From assembly GCF_026627445.1 (NCBI RefSeq), contig NZ_JAPNLJ010000006.1, positions 186,001 to 250,000 of the forward strand: 64,000 bases of DNA. The letters run 5' to 3'. Positions 56,253 through 64,000 of the stretch are shown piece by piece (position 1 is the stretch's first letter; every line of letters begins with the position of its first letter). Source of the DNA: Streptomyces sp. H27-H1 (lineage in GTDB: Bacteria > Actinomycetota > Actinomycetes > Streptomycetales > Streptomycetaceae). Made by a program: the position numbers and the translations under genes. The notes below the pieces were generated by a model. The model ran no database searches. It was not told the DNA's origin and saw nothing but the letters and a program-made list of their open reading frames with translations.

Positions 56253-59030
56253 ATGCGCAGACCCCGCAGTACCCCGGAAGCAGTGGCGTCGCGGCCGCCC
56301 GCGCCCGCCGGCGGCCGTGGCAAGGGGCCGGGCCGCCGGGCGCACGCCGGGCCGCCCGCCGAGGAGCCGGTGGCCCGCGAGACCTCCGGTGTGCTCGCGG
56401 CGATACCCGGCGGGGCCAGGGGCGGCGGCGCTCCGCGGCTGCGGCTGCGCCCCGCCACCGTCCGTGCGAAGATCGTTTCGCTGCTGATGGTGCCCGTGGT
56501 CTCCCTGCTCGCCCTCTGGGCCTTCGCGACCGTCGACGCGGCCCAGGACGTCGCCCGCCTCAGCCGCGCCCAGCGCGTCGACCGGGAACTGCGGGTACCG
56601 GTCGAGGCCGCCCTCACCGCATTGCAGGCCGAACGGCGCACGGCGGTACGCCTGCTCGCCGACCCCACCGCCGGCCAGGCGGCGGCCGCCCAGGCCCCGG
56701 GCCAGGCCGTCGCCCTGGACGAGCAGGCACGCCGCACCGACGGCGCCGTACGGGCGCTGCGGCTCGGCGACCACAACACCGTGGCCGACTCCGGCGCCTA
56801 CCGCGCCGACATCGTCGTCCGGCTGCGCGCCTTCGTCGCCGCCGCCGAGGGGCTGGGTCCGGCACGCGAGGACGTGGCCGAGCACCGGGCGACCCAGGAA
56901 GCGGCCTACGAGACGTACACCCGGGTGATCGACGCGGCACTGGAGGTCGGCGGCGCCCTCTCCGGAGGCGGCCAGGAGGCCGAACTGGGCGTCGACGCCC
57001 GGGTCCTGCTGGAGTTCGCCCAAGCCGGGGAACAGCTGTCGCGGGAGGACGCCCTGCTGACGGCGCCGGGTGCGCACACCGCCGAAACGCTTCGTCGGCT
57101 GACCGGGGCGGTCGAGACCCGACGGACCCTGACCGCCTCGGCGGCCCGGGACCTGCCCGCCGCCCAGCAGGACGCCTGGCAGTCCGTGGCCAAGGGCGCC
57201 GCCTACGCCGACCTCACCGGAGCCGAGGACCGGGCGCTGGCCGCGGCCGTCGGGACCGCAGCGGGCGGGACCGCAACCGGCGGAGCCGGGGCCGGCGCTG
57301 CGGCCGGCCCGCCCGCCGGCTGGGAGGCGGCGTACGCCTCCGTCGCCACCTCGATGCGGGAGATCGCCGACGCCGCCCACGCGGAGTCCGCGGAGCGCGC
57401 CGACCCCTTCGGCGCGGGTGCGCTGAGTCCCGCCGGAGCCGCCGTCGTCCTGGGCCTGGCCGCCGTGGCCGCCTCGCTCGTCATCTCGGTCCGCATCGGC
57501 CGGTCCCTCGTCGTCGAGCTGGTCTCGCTGCGCAACACCGCACTGGAGATCGCGCACCGCAAACTCCCCCACGCCATGGACCGGTTGCGGGCCGGACAGG
57601 ACATCGACGTGTCCGCCGAGACATCGCAGGGACCGGCCGCTGACGACGAGATCGCCCAGGTCGGCGACGCACTGGCCACGGTCCACCGGGCCGCCCTCAG
57701 CGCGGCCGTCGAACGCGCCGAACTGGCCAGCGGCGTGAGCGGGGTCTTCGTCAACCTCGCCCGGCGCAGCCAGGTCCTGGTGCACAAGCAGCTCACTCTG
57801 CTCGACTCGATGGAGCGGCGCGCCGACGACCCGAACGAGCTCGGCGACCTCTTCCGCCTCGACCACCTGACCACCCGGATGCGACGGCACGCGGAAAGCC
57901 TGATCATCCTGTCGGGCGCCGCCCCCGGGCGCGCCTGGCGGACGCCGATCCCGCTGACGAACGTCGTGCGGGCGGCCGTGTCCGAGATCGAGGACTACCC
58001 GCGTGTCGAGGTCCGCCAGCTCGCCGAGGCCGCCGTCGTCGGCGGAGCCGTCGCCGACCTCACCCACCTGCTCGCCGAACTCATCGAGAACGCCACACAG
58101 TTCTCCCCGCCCCACACCAAGGTCCGGGTCAGCGGAGAACCCGTCGGCGCGGGCTACGTCCTGGAGGTCGAGGACCGGGGGCTCGGCATGGGCCGCGAAT
58201 CCCTCCAGGACGCCAACCGGCGCATCGAGCAGTCCGAGGCGCTCGACCTCTTCGACAGCGACCGGCTCGGGCTCTTCGTGGTCAGTCGCCTCTCGGCCCG
58301 CCACGGTGTGAAGGTGCACTTGCGCATGTCACCGTACGGCGGCACCACCGCGGTGGTGCTGCTCCCGAACTCCCTGCTCCAGGGCGCCCTCACTGCAGCC
58401 GCCCCGCAGCCCGAGGCGGAGCGCTCCGCGCTACCGGAGCCGGCGGCGGCCCCCGAACCGGCGGTCCGGGAGTCGTCCCCGGCCATCAGCGTCGTACGGG
58501 ACCACGTGCTCGGGGTCCCGGTACCGGACCGCGGCCCCGCACGGGAGGAGCCCCGGCCCTCCCCGGTGGCACCGCTCCGCCCCCGCGGCTCCGCGGGCGC
58601 CGTCCCGCGTACCCCCGCCCCGGCGGTCACGGCGGCTCCGGCGGCCCCCTCGGGCCCGGCCGCCTCGGTCACGGCCCCCTCGGGCCCGGCCGCCTCGGTC
58701 ACGGCCCCCTCGGGCCCGGCCGCCTCGGTCACGGAACTGCCGCGCCGGGTCCGGCAGGCAAGCCTCGTCCCCCAGCTGCGAGAGGCCCCCGCCCCCAAGG
58801 TCCCGACCGGTGTCCGGGGGGCGCACGAGCCGCCCGGCCGCAGCCCCGAGCAGGCGCGCGAGCGGATGGCAGCGTACCGGGCGGGCTGGATGCGGGGCAC
58901 CCGGGCGGGCACCGGGCCGGGCTCCCCAGCGCCGGGCACGGGAGCACGTACCGAGGCGGGCATCGGCGAGGAATCCCCGCGCGCGGGCGGCGCGGGCACT
59001 GGCGAAGACGAAGGCGAAGGAGCACGGTGA
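56253..59030 (+). CDS. cvnA: Conservon histidine kinase-like protein (CvnA)
   Basis: The protein has 925 residues from ATG 56253 (GAGGAGCCC upstream; the frame opens earlier by chance). A Pro/Gly-rich start precedes a first membrane span (IVSLLMVPVVSLLALWAF, about 73-92), then an extracellular nitrate-sensing-like helical domain to about 390, a second span (AAVVLGLAAVAASLVISVRIG), a HAMP-like linker and an unusual dimerisation region (VFVNLARRSQVLVHKQLTLLDSMERRADDPNELGDLFRLDHLTTRMRRHAESLIIL). An HATPase follows (LIENATQFSPPHTKV, EDRGLGMGRESLQDANRRI, DRLGLFVVSRL). The C-terminal 230 residues are Pro/Ala-rich with three repeats of APSGPAASVT. It heads the four-gene conservon, with a 1-4 base overlap to the next gene. 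Confidence 0.92.
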   Translation: MRRPRSTPEAVASRPPAPAGGRGKGPGRRAHAGPPAEEPVARETSGVLAAIPGGARGGGAPRLRLRPATVRAKIVSLLMVPVVSLLALWAFATVDAAQDVARLSRAQRVDRELRVPVEAALTALQAERRTAVRLLADPTAGQAAAAQAPGQAVALDEQARRTDGAVRALRLGDHNTVADSGAYRADIVVRLRAFVAAAEGLGPAREDVAEHRATQEAAYETYTRVIDAALEVGGALSGGGQEAELGVDARVLLEFAQAGEQLSREDALLTAPGAHTAETLRRLTGAVETRRTLTASAARDLPAAQQDAWQSVAKGAAYADLTGAEDRALAAAVGTAAGGTATGGAGAGAAAGPPAGWEAAYASVATSMREIADAAHAESAERADPFGAGALSPAGAAVVLGLAAVAASLVISVRIGRSLVVELVSLRNTALEIAHRKLPHAMDRLRAGQDIDVSAETSQGPAADDEIAQVGDALATVHRAALSAAVERAELASGVSGVFVNLARRSQVLVHKQLTLLDSMERRADDPNELGDLFRLDHLTTRMRRHAESLIILSGAAPGRAWRTPIPLTNVVRAAVSEIEDYPRVEVRQLAEAAVVGGAVADLTHLLAELIENATQFSPPHTKVRVSGEPVGAGYVLEVEDRGLGMGRESLQDANRRIEQSEALDLFDSDRLGLFVVSRLSARHGVKVHLRMSPYGGTTAVVLLPNSLLQGALTAAAPQPEAERSALPEPAAAPEPAVRESSPAISVVRDHVLGVPVPDRGPAREEPRPSPVAPLRPRGSAGAVPRTPAPAVTAAPAAPSGPAASVTAPSGPAASVTAPSGPAASVTELPRRVRQASLVPQLREAPAPKVPTGVRGAHEPPGRSPEQARERMAAYRAGWMRGTRAGTGPGSPAPGTGARTEAGIGEESPRAGGAGTGEDEGEGAR

Positions 59031-59473
59031 TGATCGAACATCAGAGGATCGACCTCGAGGGGGTCCGCAGGTCGGGCGAACTCGACTGGCTCCTGGACGA
59101 CCTCGTGGTCCGGGTACGGGAGGTCCGGCACGCCGTGGTCCTGTCCAACGACGGGCTGGCGGTGGGCGCTTCCAGCGCGCTCAGCCGGGAGGACGCCGAG
59201 CACCTGGCGGCCGTGGCCTCCGGGTTCCACAGCCTGGCCAAGGGCGCTGGCCGGCACTTCCACGCCGGGGGCGTGCGCCAGACGATGGTGGAGATGGACG
59301 AGGGCTTCCTCTTCGTGGCAGCTGCCGGAGACGGCTCCTGCCTGGCCGTGCTCAGCGGGGCCGGCGCCGACATGGGGCTGATCGCCTACGAGATGGCCCG
59401 GCTGGTCAAGCGGGTCGGCGAACACCTCTACACCCCGGCCCGGTCCGCGGCGCACCCGCCGTCCGCCGGTTGA
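59030..59473 (+). CDS. cvnB: Roadblock/LC7 protein of the conservon (CvnB)
   Basis: The protein has 147 residues. ATG 59030 is placed 7 bases after AAGGAG and overlaps the cvnA stop; GTG 59027 is an alternative. It is a single roadblock/LC7 domain (LDWLLDDLVVRVREVRHAVVLSNDGLAVGASSALSREDAEHLAAVASGFHSLAKGAGRHFHAGGVRQTMVEMDEGFLFVAAAG). Such proteins act as regulators of the partner small GTPase. A near copy lies at 61097-61495. Confidence 0.93.
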   Translation: MIEHQRIDLEGVRRSGELDWLLDDLVVRVREVRHAVVLSNDGLAVGASSALSREDAEHLAAVASGFHSLAKGAGRHFHAGGVRQTMVEMDEGFLFVAAAGDGSCLAVLSGAGADMGLIAYEMARLVKRVGEHLYTPARSAAHPPSAG

Positions 59474-59484
59474 GGGCGGCGGCT

Positions 59485-59871
59485 TTGAGCACGAACGGCC
59501 GGTGGTACGACGCCGACGCGGGCCCGCTCGTCCGTCCGTACGCCATGACGGGTGGCCGGACGAAGCCGGGACCCCACGGGGTCCGGTTCGACCTGATCGC
59601 GCTGGTCGTCGTGGATCCGGCGGGAACGGACGAGGCGGCCGAGTCGCTGCTGGGACCGGAGCATCGGGCGCTGCTCGGCCTGTGCCGGGACGAAACCCAG
59701 TCGGTGGCCGAGCTCGCGGCGGACGCGGACCTGCCCGTGGGCGTGGTGCGCGTGCTGCTCGGGGACCTGCTGGAGGCCGGGCACGTCAAGGTCAGCCGGC
59801 CGGTGCCGCCCGCACAGCTGCCGGACGAGCGGATTCTGCGTGAAGTCATCGAGGGATTGCGAGCGCTGTGA
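59485..59871 (+). CDS. cvnC: DUF742 protein of the conservon (CvnC)
   Basis: TTG 59485 is chosen because GAGGG lies 8 bases upstream and the family start STNGRWYDADAGPLVRPYAMTGGRT follows. The 128-residue protein is a full DUF742, a winged-helix-like domain (LLGLCRDETQSVAELAADADLPVGVVRVLLGDLLEAGHVKV). The role in the conservon is unknown, perhaps an adaptor to DNA or GTPase. Its stop overlaps the cvnD start. Confidence 0.92.
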   Translation: MSTNGRWYDADAGPLVRPYAMTGGRTKPGPHGVRFDLIALVVVDPAGTDEAAESLLGPEHRALLGLCRDETQSVAELAADADLPVGVVRVLLGDLLEAGHVKVSRPVPPAQLPDERILREVIEGLRAL

Positions 59872-60509
59872 TGGGACTGCACGACAACGGGGCGGCGCCG
59901 GCCGCCGAGGGCGGAGAGGAACTGGCCGCGCTCGCGCTGAAGATACTCGTGGCGGGTGGCTTCGGCGTCGGGAAGACGACTCTGGTCGGGGCGGTCAGCG
60001 AGATCCGTCCCCTGCGGACGGAGGAGCTGCTCAGCGAGGCCGGGGAGCTGGTCGACGACACCGGTGGTGTCGACCAGAAGACGACGACCACCGTGGCCAT
60101 GGACTTCGGGCGGATCACGATCAGGTCGGGTCTGTCGCTGTACCTGTTCGGGACCCCGGGGCAGGACCGGTTCTGGTTCCTGTGGGACGAGCTGTCGCAG
60201 GGGGCGCTGGGAGCGGTGGTCCTCGCCGACACGCGGCGGCTGGAGGACTGCTTCCCGGCGGTGGACTACTTCGAGCACCGCCGGATCCCGTTCGTGGTGG
60301 CCGTCAACTGCTTCGTGAACGCGCGGCGTTACTCGTCGAACGAGGTCGCGCGGGCGCTGGACCTGGATCAGGGGACGCCGGTGGTGCTGTGCGATGCGCG
60401 GGACAAGGACTCGGGGAAGGAAGTGCTGATCCGGCTGGTCGAGTACGCGGGACGGGTGCACACGGCACGGTTGCTGGAATCGGTGGCGCCGCGGGCCGAC
60501 TCGGTGTGA
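59868..60509 (+). CDS. cvnD: Small GTPase of the conservon (CvnD)
   Basis: The protein has 213 residues; it begins at GTG 59868 or ATG 59871, overlapping the cvnC stop. P-loop ILVAGGFGVGKTTLVGAVSEI, switch region TTTTVAMDFGRI, LYLFGTPGQDRFWFLWDEL and VVAVNCF (replacing the NKxD motif) identify a conservon-type Ras-like GTPase. The NKxD change is normal in this family. Such proteins relay the sensor state to unknown targets affecting development or antibiotic output. Confidence 0.93.
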   Translation: MMGLHDNGAAPAAEGGEELAALALKILVAGGFGVGKTTLVGAVSEIRPLRTEELLSEAGELVDDTGGVDQKTTTTVAMDFGRITIRSGLSLYLFGTPGQDRFWFLWDELSQGALGAVVLADTRRLEDCFPAVDYFEHRRIPFVVAVNCFVNARRYSSNEVARALDLDQGTPVVLCDARDKDSGKEVLIRLVEYAGRVHTARLLESVAPRADSV

Positions 60510-60561
60510 ACCGGCCCGCGGTGAAGGGGTGGTGGGGTGGTGCGCCGGTGCGGGGACGCGG

Positions 60562-60990
60562 TCAGTCGGCCACGCCGGCGGCAGAGATGACCTTGTCGAC
60601 GGTGACGCGCACGAGGAGTTCGCCGGGGACGGCGTTGCGGCGGCCGAAGGCCCCGCCCTGGTCCGCGCCCATGTAGCGGGCGCCGATCCTGGTCGACCAG
60701 GGGAGCATCTCGTCCAGGTCCTCGCTGATCTCCGCCCGGCCCTGGAGAACGACGTAGGAGAAGGGCGGCCGGTCGTCGTCCACACAGAGCGCGACGCGGC
60801 CGTCGCGGGCCAGATTGCGCCCCTTGACGGTGTTCTTTCCGGTGTTGAACACGAAGGAATCACCGTCGAGAACGAACCAGATGGGAGCGATGTGAGGGCT
60901 TCCGTCCTCACGGACGGTGGACAGTTTCCCGGTGCGGGTGGAGCGGGAGACGAACTCCCGCCATTCCTCTTGAGTCATCTTCTTCACCAT
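60562..60990 (-). CDS. PPOX-class pyridoxamine oxidase-like (F420-dependent type)
   Basis: The protein has 142 residues. ATG 60990 has AAGGAGGAT upstream. The split-barrel flavin/F420-binding fold is clear: EEWREFVSRSTRTGKLSTVREDGSPHIAPIWFVLDGDSFVFNTGKNTVKGRNLARDGRVALCVDDDRPPFSYVVLQGRAEI. The conserved KxRNLxRDxRVAL loop binds the cofactor phosphate. It probably reduces small compounds with F420H2, as in other actinomycetes. It faces the conservon on the opposite strand. Confidence 0.88.
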   Translation of the reverse strand: MVKKMTQEEWREFVSRSTRTGKLSTVREDGSPHIAPIWFVLDGDSFVFNTGKNTVKGRNLARDGRVALCVDDDRPPFSYVVLQGRAEISEDLDEMLPWSTRIGARYMGADQGGAFGRRNAVPGELLVRVTVDKVISAAGVAD

Positions 60991-61096
60991 GGGTCCATCC
61001 TCCTTGCCGGAAAGCCGCTGGTGGGGAAGGCTTGCGGCACGACTATGCGGGGTGGGGCGCGGCCGGACCGGCCGCGTCGATGGGGAGGGACTGTAG

Positions 61097-61495
61097 ATGG
61101 CACTGGACAAGCAGCTCGACTGGCTGCTGGACGATTTGACGCGACGGGTGCAGCAGGTGCGGCACGCGGTGGTGCTCTCCAACGACGGCCTGGTGACAGG
61201 GGCGAGCGCGGGACTGGCACGGGAGGACGCGGAGCACCTGGCGGCCGTAGCGGCGGGGCTGCAGAGCCTCGCAAAGGGGTCGGGGCGGCACTTCCGGGCG
61301 GGTGAGGTCCGCCAGACGATGGTCGAGTACGACGAAGGGGTCCTCTTCGTCATGGCGGCGGGGGCAGGCAGCTGCCTGTGCGTACTGAGCGCCGCCGAGG
61401 CCGATATCGGGCACGTGGCCTACGAGATGACACTGCTGGTGAACCGGGTGGGGGAACACCTGGGCGTCGCGGAACGGCGGATCACCGGCGGCTGA
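61097..61495 (+). CDS. Orphan roadblock/LC7 protein, CvnB paralogue
   Basis: The protein has 132 residues. ATG 61097 has GGGAGGGAC upstream. It closely resembles CvnB (LDWLLDDLTRRVQQVRHAVVLSNDGLVTGASAGLAREDAEHLAAVAAGLQSLAKGSGRHFRAGEVRQTMVEYDEGVLFVMAAGAGSCLCVLSAAEADIGHVAYEMTLLVNRVGEHLG), with about two thirds of residues matching. No kinase, DUF742 or GTPase gene follows. It may compete for the same GTPase or serve a distant one. Local duplication is the simplest origin. Confidence 0.92.
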   Translation: MALDKQLDWLLDDLTRRVQQVRHAVVLSNDGLVTGASAGLAREDAEHLAAVAAGLQSLAKGSGRHFRAGEVRQTMVEYDEGVLFVMAAGAGSCLCVLSAAEADIGHVAYEMTLLVNRVGEHLGVAERRITGG

Positions 61496-61616
61496 GGCGG
61501 GTGGGCGGGCGGCTTCGCGTCCGGTCCGCTCGGCGTTGTCCACAGCCCCTGCGGGCTGTCGTCGCTCTGAGTTACGGTCTTCACACAGGGTAATCACTCG
61601 GGTGGGGGAGAGCGTG

Positions 61617-62513
61617 ATGACGCAGACGGCACAGGCGCCGCAGACGACGGGGACGGCGCAGACGCAGGGAGCGCTACGGAATGCACGGGCCTCGGGGACG
61701 CCGCGGGCGGCTGGGGCGGAGACCGCCGTGGCGGCGTGCGAAGAGGCCGCCGGGCTGATGGGCGGCGGGCGGGCCGCCGGGGAACTGGGGCTGAGCCGCA
61801 GCGAGTTCGCCCGCGCCGTCCAGCTGGGCATCGTGCGGACCGGGCCCCAAGGGGTCGCCGGGACCGCCGCGCGGTACACCCGGACCGAGCTGGACCGGGT
61901 CCGGTCGGCCGAGGGATCCGCGGAGGCGCTGCGCGAGCGCGTGGAGACGGTCGCGGGAGCGGCGGCCGCGGCCGCCGTCCTGGGGGTCGGCCCGAGCCGG
62001 TTCACCCGGCTCGCACGCTGCGGACACCTCGTTCCGGTGGGATACCGGATCAACCGCTACCGGGTGGTGGTGTGGCTCTATCTGGCCACAGAGCTACGGG
62101 ACTTCGCGGCCCGCGAGCCCGGAATGCTGCGCGGGAGCGCGCCGCCCGAGGACCGGGAGCTGGTGGCGGCCAGGGCCGACCTGCGCCCCCGGAAGTGGCG
62201 GGAGCGGCACGTCGGGCTCCTGCTGAGACGGACCGGGGACCCGTGGGAGCGGGCTGCCGTACTGGCCTCGATACTGCCCGAAGCGGACGTGCGCGAGACC
62301 GTGCCCGACGCGGCGGAGCGCATCGTGCTCGGGGCGCTCGCCCCGCCCCCGCCCTACGGGCACCCGCAGGTTCCGGCGGCCGCCGAGGTGGCGGCCCGGC
62401 TGCTGCGGGCCGGACCACCGGACGAGATCGGCTGGTACCGCACCAGCCTGGAGTTCGCCCTGACCGGAGCTCGGGGTCAGTCGAAGTCGACGGGGGAGAG
62501 GGGGCCGACGTAG
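61617..62513 (+). CDS. Streptomyces hypothetical protein with HTH-like segments (DUF6397-like)
   Basis: The protein has 298 residues. ATG 61617 (GGGGGAG upstream) is preferred over GTG 61614. After a Thr/Ala/Gln-rich head, two MerR/excisionase-like helix pairs are seen: AAGELGLSRSEFARAVQLGIVRTGPQG..RYTRTELDRV and AAAVLGVGPSRFTRLARCGHLVPVGYRINRYRVVVWLYLATELRDFA. The rest is Arg-rich helix (RKWRERHVGLLLRRTGDPWERAAVLASIL). The number DUF6397 is from memory. DNA binding is inferred. It converges on, and overlaps by 37 bases, the YchJ-like gene. Confidence 0.75.
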   Translation: MTQTAQAPQTTGTAQTQGALRNARASGTPRAAGAETAVAACEEAAGLMGGGRAAGELGLSRSEFARAVQLGIVRTGPQGVAGTAARYTRTELDRVRSAEGSAEALRERVETVAGAAAAAAVLGVGPSRFTRLARCGHLVPVGYRINRYRVVVWLYLATELRDFAAREPGMLRGSAPPEDRELVAARADLRPRKWRERHVGLLLRRTGDPWERAAVLASILPEADVRETVPDAAERIVLGALAPPPPYGHPQVPAAAEVAARLLRAGPPDEIGWYRTSLEFALTGARGQSKSTGERGPT

Positions 62514-62878
62514 ACCCAGGCCCCGTTCTCCCGGGCGAAGGAACTGTGCTCGTGCAGTGAGCCGGTGCGTCGGCCCTCGCGGTAGTGCGCCCGGAACTCC
62601 ACCGAGCCCTCCGTCTCGAACATCCCACCGCGCTCGGTCGCCAGAATCTCCAGCCGTTCCCAGCGCTGGCCGGGATCCAGGTCGAGCACGCCCGGCCGGG
62701 TCGAGCCGTGCCAGGAGCGCAGGAGGTAGGCGGTGTCGCCGACGGCGAAGGCGCTGAAGCGGGAGCGCATCAGCGACTCGGCCGTGGGGGCCTGCCGTCC
62801 GCCGGAGTGGAAGCGGCCGCAGCACTCCGGGTAGGCGGCGGGCAGCCCGCAGGGGCAGGGGAGGGTTGGGGTGGGCAT
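62477..62878 (-). CDS. YchJ/SEC-C family protein
   Basis: The protein has 133 residues from ATG 62878. The N-terminus has the SEC-C-like zinc motif (PCPCGLPAAYPECCGRFHSG), then the NTF2-like YchJ domain (APTAESLMRSRFSAFAVGDTAYLLRSWHGSTRP, WERLEILATERGGMFETEGSVEFRAHYREG, LHEHSSFARENGAWVYVGP). This matches UPF0225 proteins of normal length. The biological role is unknown. The stop lies inside the 3' end of the convergent gene. Confidence 0.9.
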   Translation of the reverse strand: MPTPTLPCPCGLPAAYPECCGRFHSGGRQAPTAESLMRSRFSAFAVGDTAYLLRSWHGSTRPGVLDLDPGQRWERLEILATERGGMFETEGSVEFRAHYREGRRTGSLHEHSSFARENGAWVYVGPLSPVDFD

Positions 62879-62912
62879 GGGCACACGCTCAGTTCTTCGA
62901 GGACGGGAGGGA

Positions 62913-63815
62913 CTACTGGGGTGACACGGCCGGCTTGGAGGCCTTGGCGCCGTAGGGGCGGAAGAGCCCCTCCTGGACCACCGACACCAGCAGCTTGCCC
63001 TCGATGTCATAGATGCGGCCGCGGGCCAGGCCCCGGCCGCCGTGCGCGATGGGCGACTCCTGGTCGTACAGGAACCACTCGTCCGCCCGGAACGGCCGGT
63101 GGAACCACATGGCGTGGTCCAGGGAGGCCATGTCGAAACCGCGCATCCCCCACAGGGGTTCCACGGGGATGCGCACGGCGTCGAGGAGGGTCATGTCACT
63201 GGCGTAGGTGAGCGCGCAGGTGTGCACGAGCGGATCGTCGCCCAGCGGGCCGACGGCGCGCATCCACACAGCGCTGCGCGGATCGGCGTCCTTGAGCTCC
63301 TCGGGGGTCCAGCGGAGCCGGTCCACGTACCGGATGTCGAAGGGCTGACGGCGGGCCATCCGCTCCAGCGCCTCCGGCAGGGTGCCCAGGTGCTCGCGGA
63401 TCTCGTCCACGACCTTCGGGAGTGTTTCCGGGTGCGGGAAGTCGAGGCGGGGCGGCAGCTGGTGCTCGATGCCGCCCTCCTCCGGGTGATGGAAGGAGGC
63501 GGTCAGATTGAAGATGGTCTTGCCCTGCTGGACCGCGGTGACCCGGCGGGTGGTGAAGGAACGCCCGTCGCGCACCCGCTCCACCTGGTACACGATCGGC
63601 ACTCCGGGGATGCCGGGGCGCAGGAAGTACGAGTGGAGGGAGTGGACCGGCCGGTCGCTCTCCGTGGTGCGGCCGGCCGCCACCAGCGCCTGGCCGGCGA
63701 CCTGGCCGCCGAAGACGCGCTGGAGGGACTCCTGGGGGCTGGCGCCCCGGAAGATGTTGACCTCGATCTGCTCCAGGTCGAGCAGATCGACCAGTCTCTC
63801 GGCGGGGTTCGTCAT
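62913..63815 (-). CDS. tesB: Acyl-CoA thioesterase II
   Basis: The protein has 300 residues from ATG 63815. It is a double-hotdog TesB: LLDLEQIEVNIFRGASPQESLQRVFGGQVAGQALVAAGRT, VHSLHSYFLRPGIPGVPIVYQVERVRDGRSFTTRRVTAVQQGKTIFNLTASF, then the second half with SDMTLLDA, ASLDHAMWFHRPFRADEWFLYDQESPIAHGGRGLARGRIYDIEGKLLVSVVQEGLFR. Catalytic Asp (SLDHAMWFH), Thr/Ser and Gln (VVQEGLFR) positions are present. It cleaves acyl-CoA to free acid and CoA in the cytoplasm. Confidence 0.95.
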   Translation of the reverse strand: MTNPAERLVDLLDLEQIEVNIFRGASPQESLQRVFGGQVAGQALVAAGRTTESDRPVHSLHSYFLRPGIPGVPIVYQVERVRDGRSFTTRRVTAVQQGKTIFNLTASFHHPEEGGIEHQLPPRLDFPHPETLPKVVDEIREHLGTLPEALERMARRQPFDIRYVDRLRWTPEELKDADPRSAVWMRAVGPLGDDPLVHTCALTYASDMTLLDAVRIPVEPLWGMRGFDMASLDHAMWFHRPFRADEWFLYDQESPIAHGGRGLARGRIYDIEGKLLVSVVQEGLFRPYGAKASKPAVSPQ

Positions 63816-63900
63816 CAGAGGATCTCCACTGTCGGGCCCGGCGGCCGTGGCGGCGCCGGTCGGTTGCGGGGCGGGGGGCCACCCGGACGGAGCCGGGTGG

Positions 63901-63970
63901 AGGTCACAGCCGGCCGAGCTCGCCGACCGGGGTGGGAGGTCAGAGCTGGCCGAGCTCGCCGACCGAGGTG
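63901..63970. repeat. 36-base tandem duplication at a gene end
   Basis: The segments 63901-63934 and 63937-63970 agree at about 31 of 34 positions. The copy at 63937 contains the stop codon of the partial gene that enters the window; the second copy lies just downstream with a second in-frame stop. Confidence 0.85.
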
Positions 63971-64000
63971 ACGCGCAGGACCGCCCGGCCCTCCTCGTCG
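63940..64000 (-). CDS. 3' end of a gene entering from the right
   Basis: Only the last 19 codons are visible (DEEGRAVLRVTSVGELGQL then TGA at 63942-63940). It lies on the same strand as the thioesterase, 125 bases upstream of that start. Too little remains to name a family. Confidence 0.5.
   Translation of the reverse strand, partial: DEEGRAVLRVTSVGELGQL

Overview
The window is high-GC, codon-biased DNA with GTG and TTG starts, SpoIIE-type phosphatases, a complete conservon (histidine kinase, roadblock, DUF742, GTPase), a DasR-type chitinase promoter and many secreted hydrolases. All of this points to a Streptomyces or close relative. The mix of intact accessory genes and at least seven decayed or truncated genes suggests the flank of a chromosome arm rather than the conserved core. 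I see no tRNA, rRNA, CRISPR array, intact insertion sequence or prophage.

Region 1 (1-12.3 kb) starts with a broken peptide-transporter substrate-binding protein and a 64-residue membrane protein. A secreted beta-propeller-like protein, a membrane SpoIIE phosphatase and a very large secreted protein joining an M4 endopeptidase to an M28 aminopeptidase follow. The latter is divergent from a LysR regulator. Next come a frameshifted sulfatase with the remains of its formylglycine-generating enzyme, a TetR regulator and a secreted M19-like hydrolase with a discoidin domain.

Region 2 (12.3-19 kb) has an AraC regulator divergent from a DUF2000 protein with a Glu-Lys-His repeat tail. It also has a VOC protein behind a SoxR-like promoter, a broken acyltransferase, an unusual receiver domain, and a deletion scar that removed the 5' ends of two divergent genes.

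Region 3 (19-31 kb) holds three adjacent secreted glycine-rich proteins, a soluble Ser/Thr kinase and a stand-alone LuxR-type HTH protein. It continues with a minus-strand operon of a KS-AT-ACP-alpha-oxoamine synthase megaenzyme, its phosphopantetheinyl transferase and a PAS/GAF/SpoIIE/ATPase regulator. The first and last sets are the best candidates for undescribed systems.

Region 4 (31-47 kb) has a GH18 chitinase with a DasR-type operator, a GlxA-type regulator, type I GAPDH, a Pls/PosA-family peptide synthetase followed by an M1 peptidase, a DUF1269 relic, a DUF4246 protein, an FKBP isomerase, and an aldehyde dehydrogenase downstream of its likely GAF-type regulator.

Region 5 (47-64 kb) contains a CdiI-like immunity protein, a SWIM protein translationally coupled to a SNF2 ATPase, a MOSC protein, a methyltransferase, an MHYT membrane protein and the conservon. 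It ends with an F420/PPOX-type enzyme, a second roadblock protein, a DNA-binding-like protein, a YchJ/SEC-C protein, acyl-CoA thioesterase II and one partial gene. Function names rest on motifs read by eye; no database search was run.
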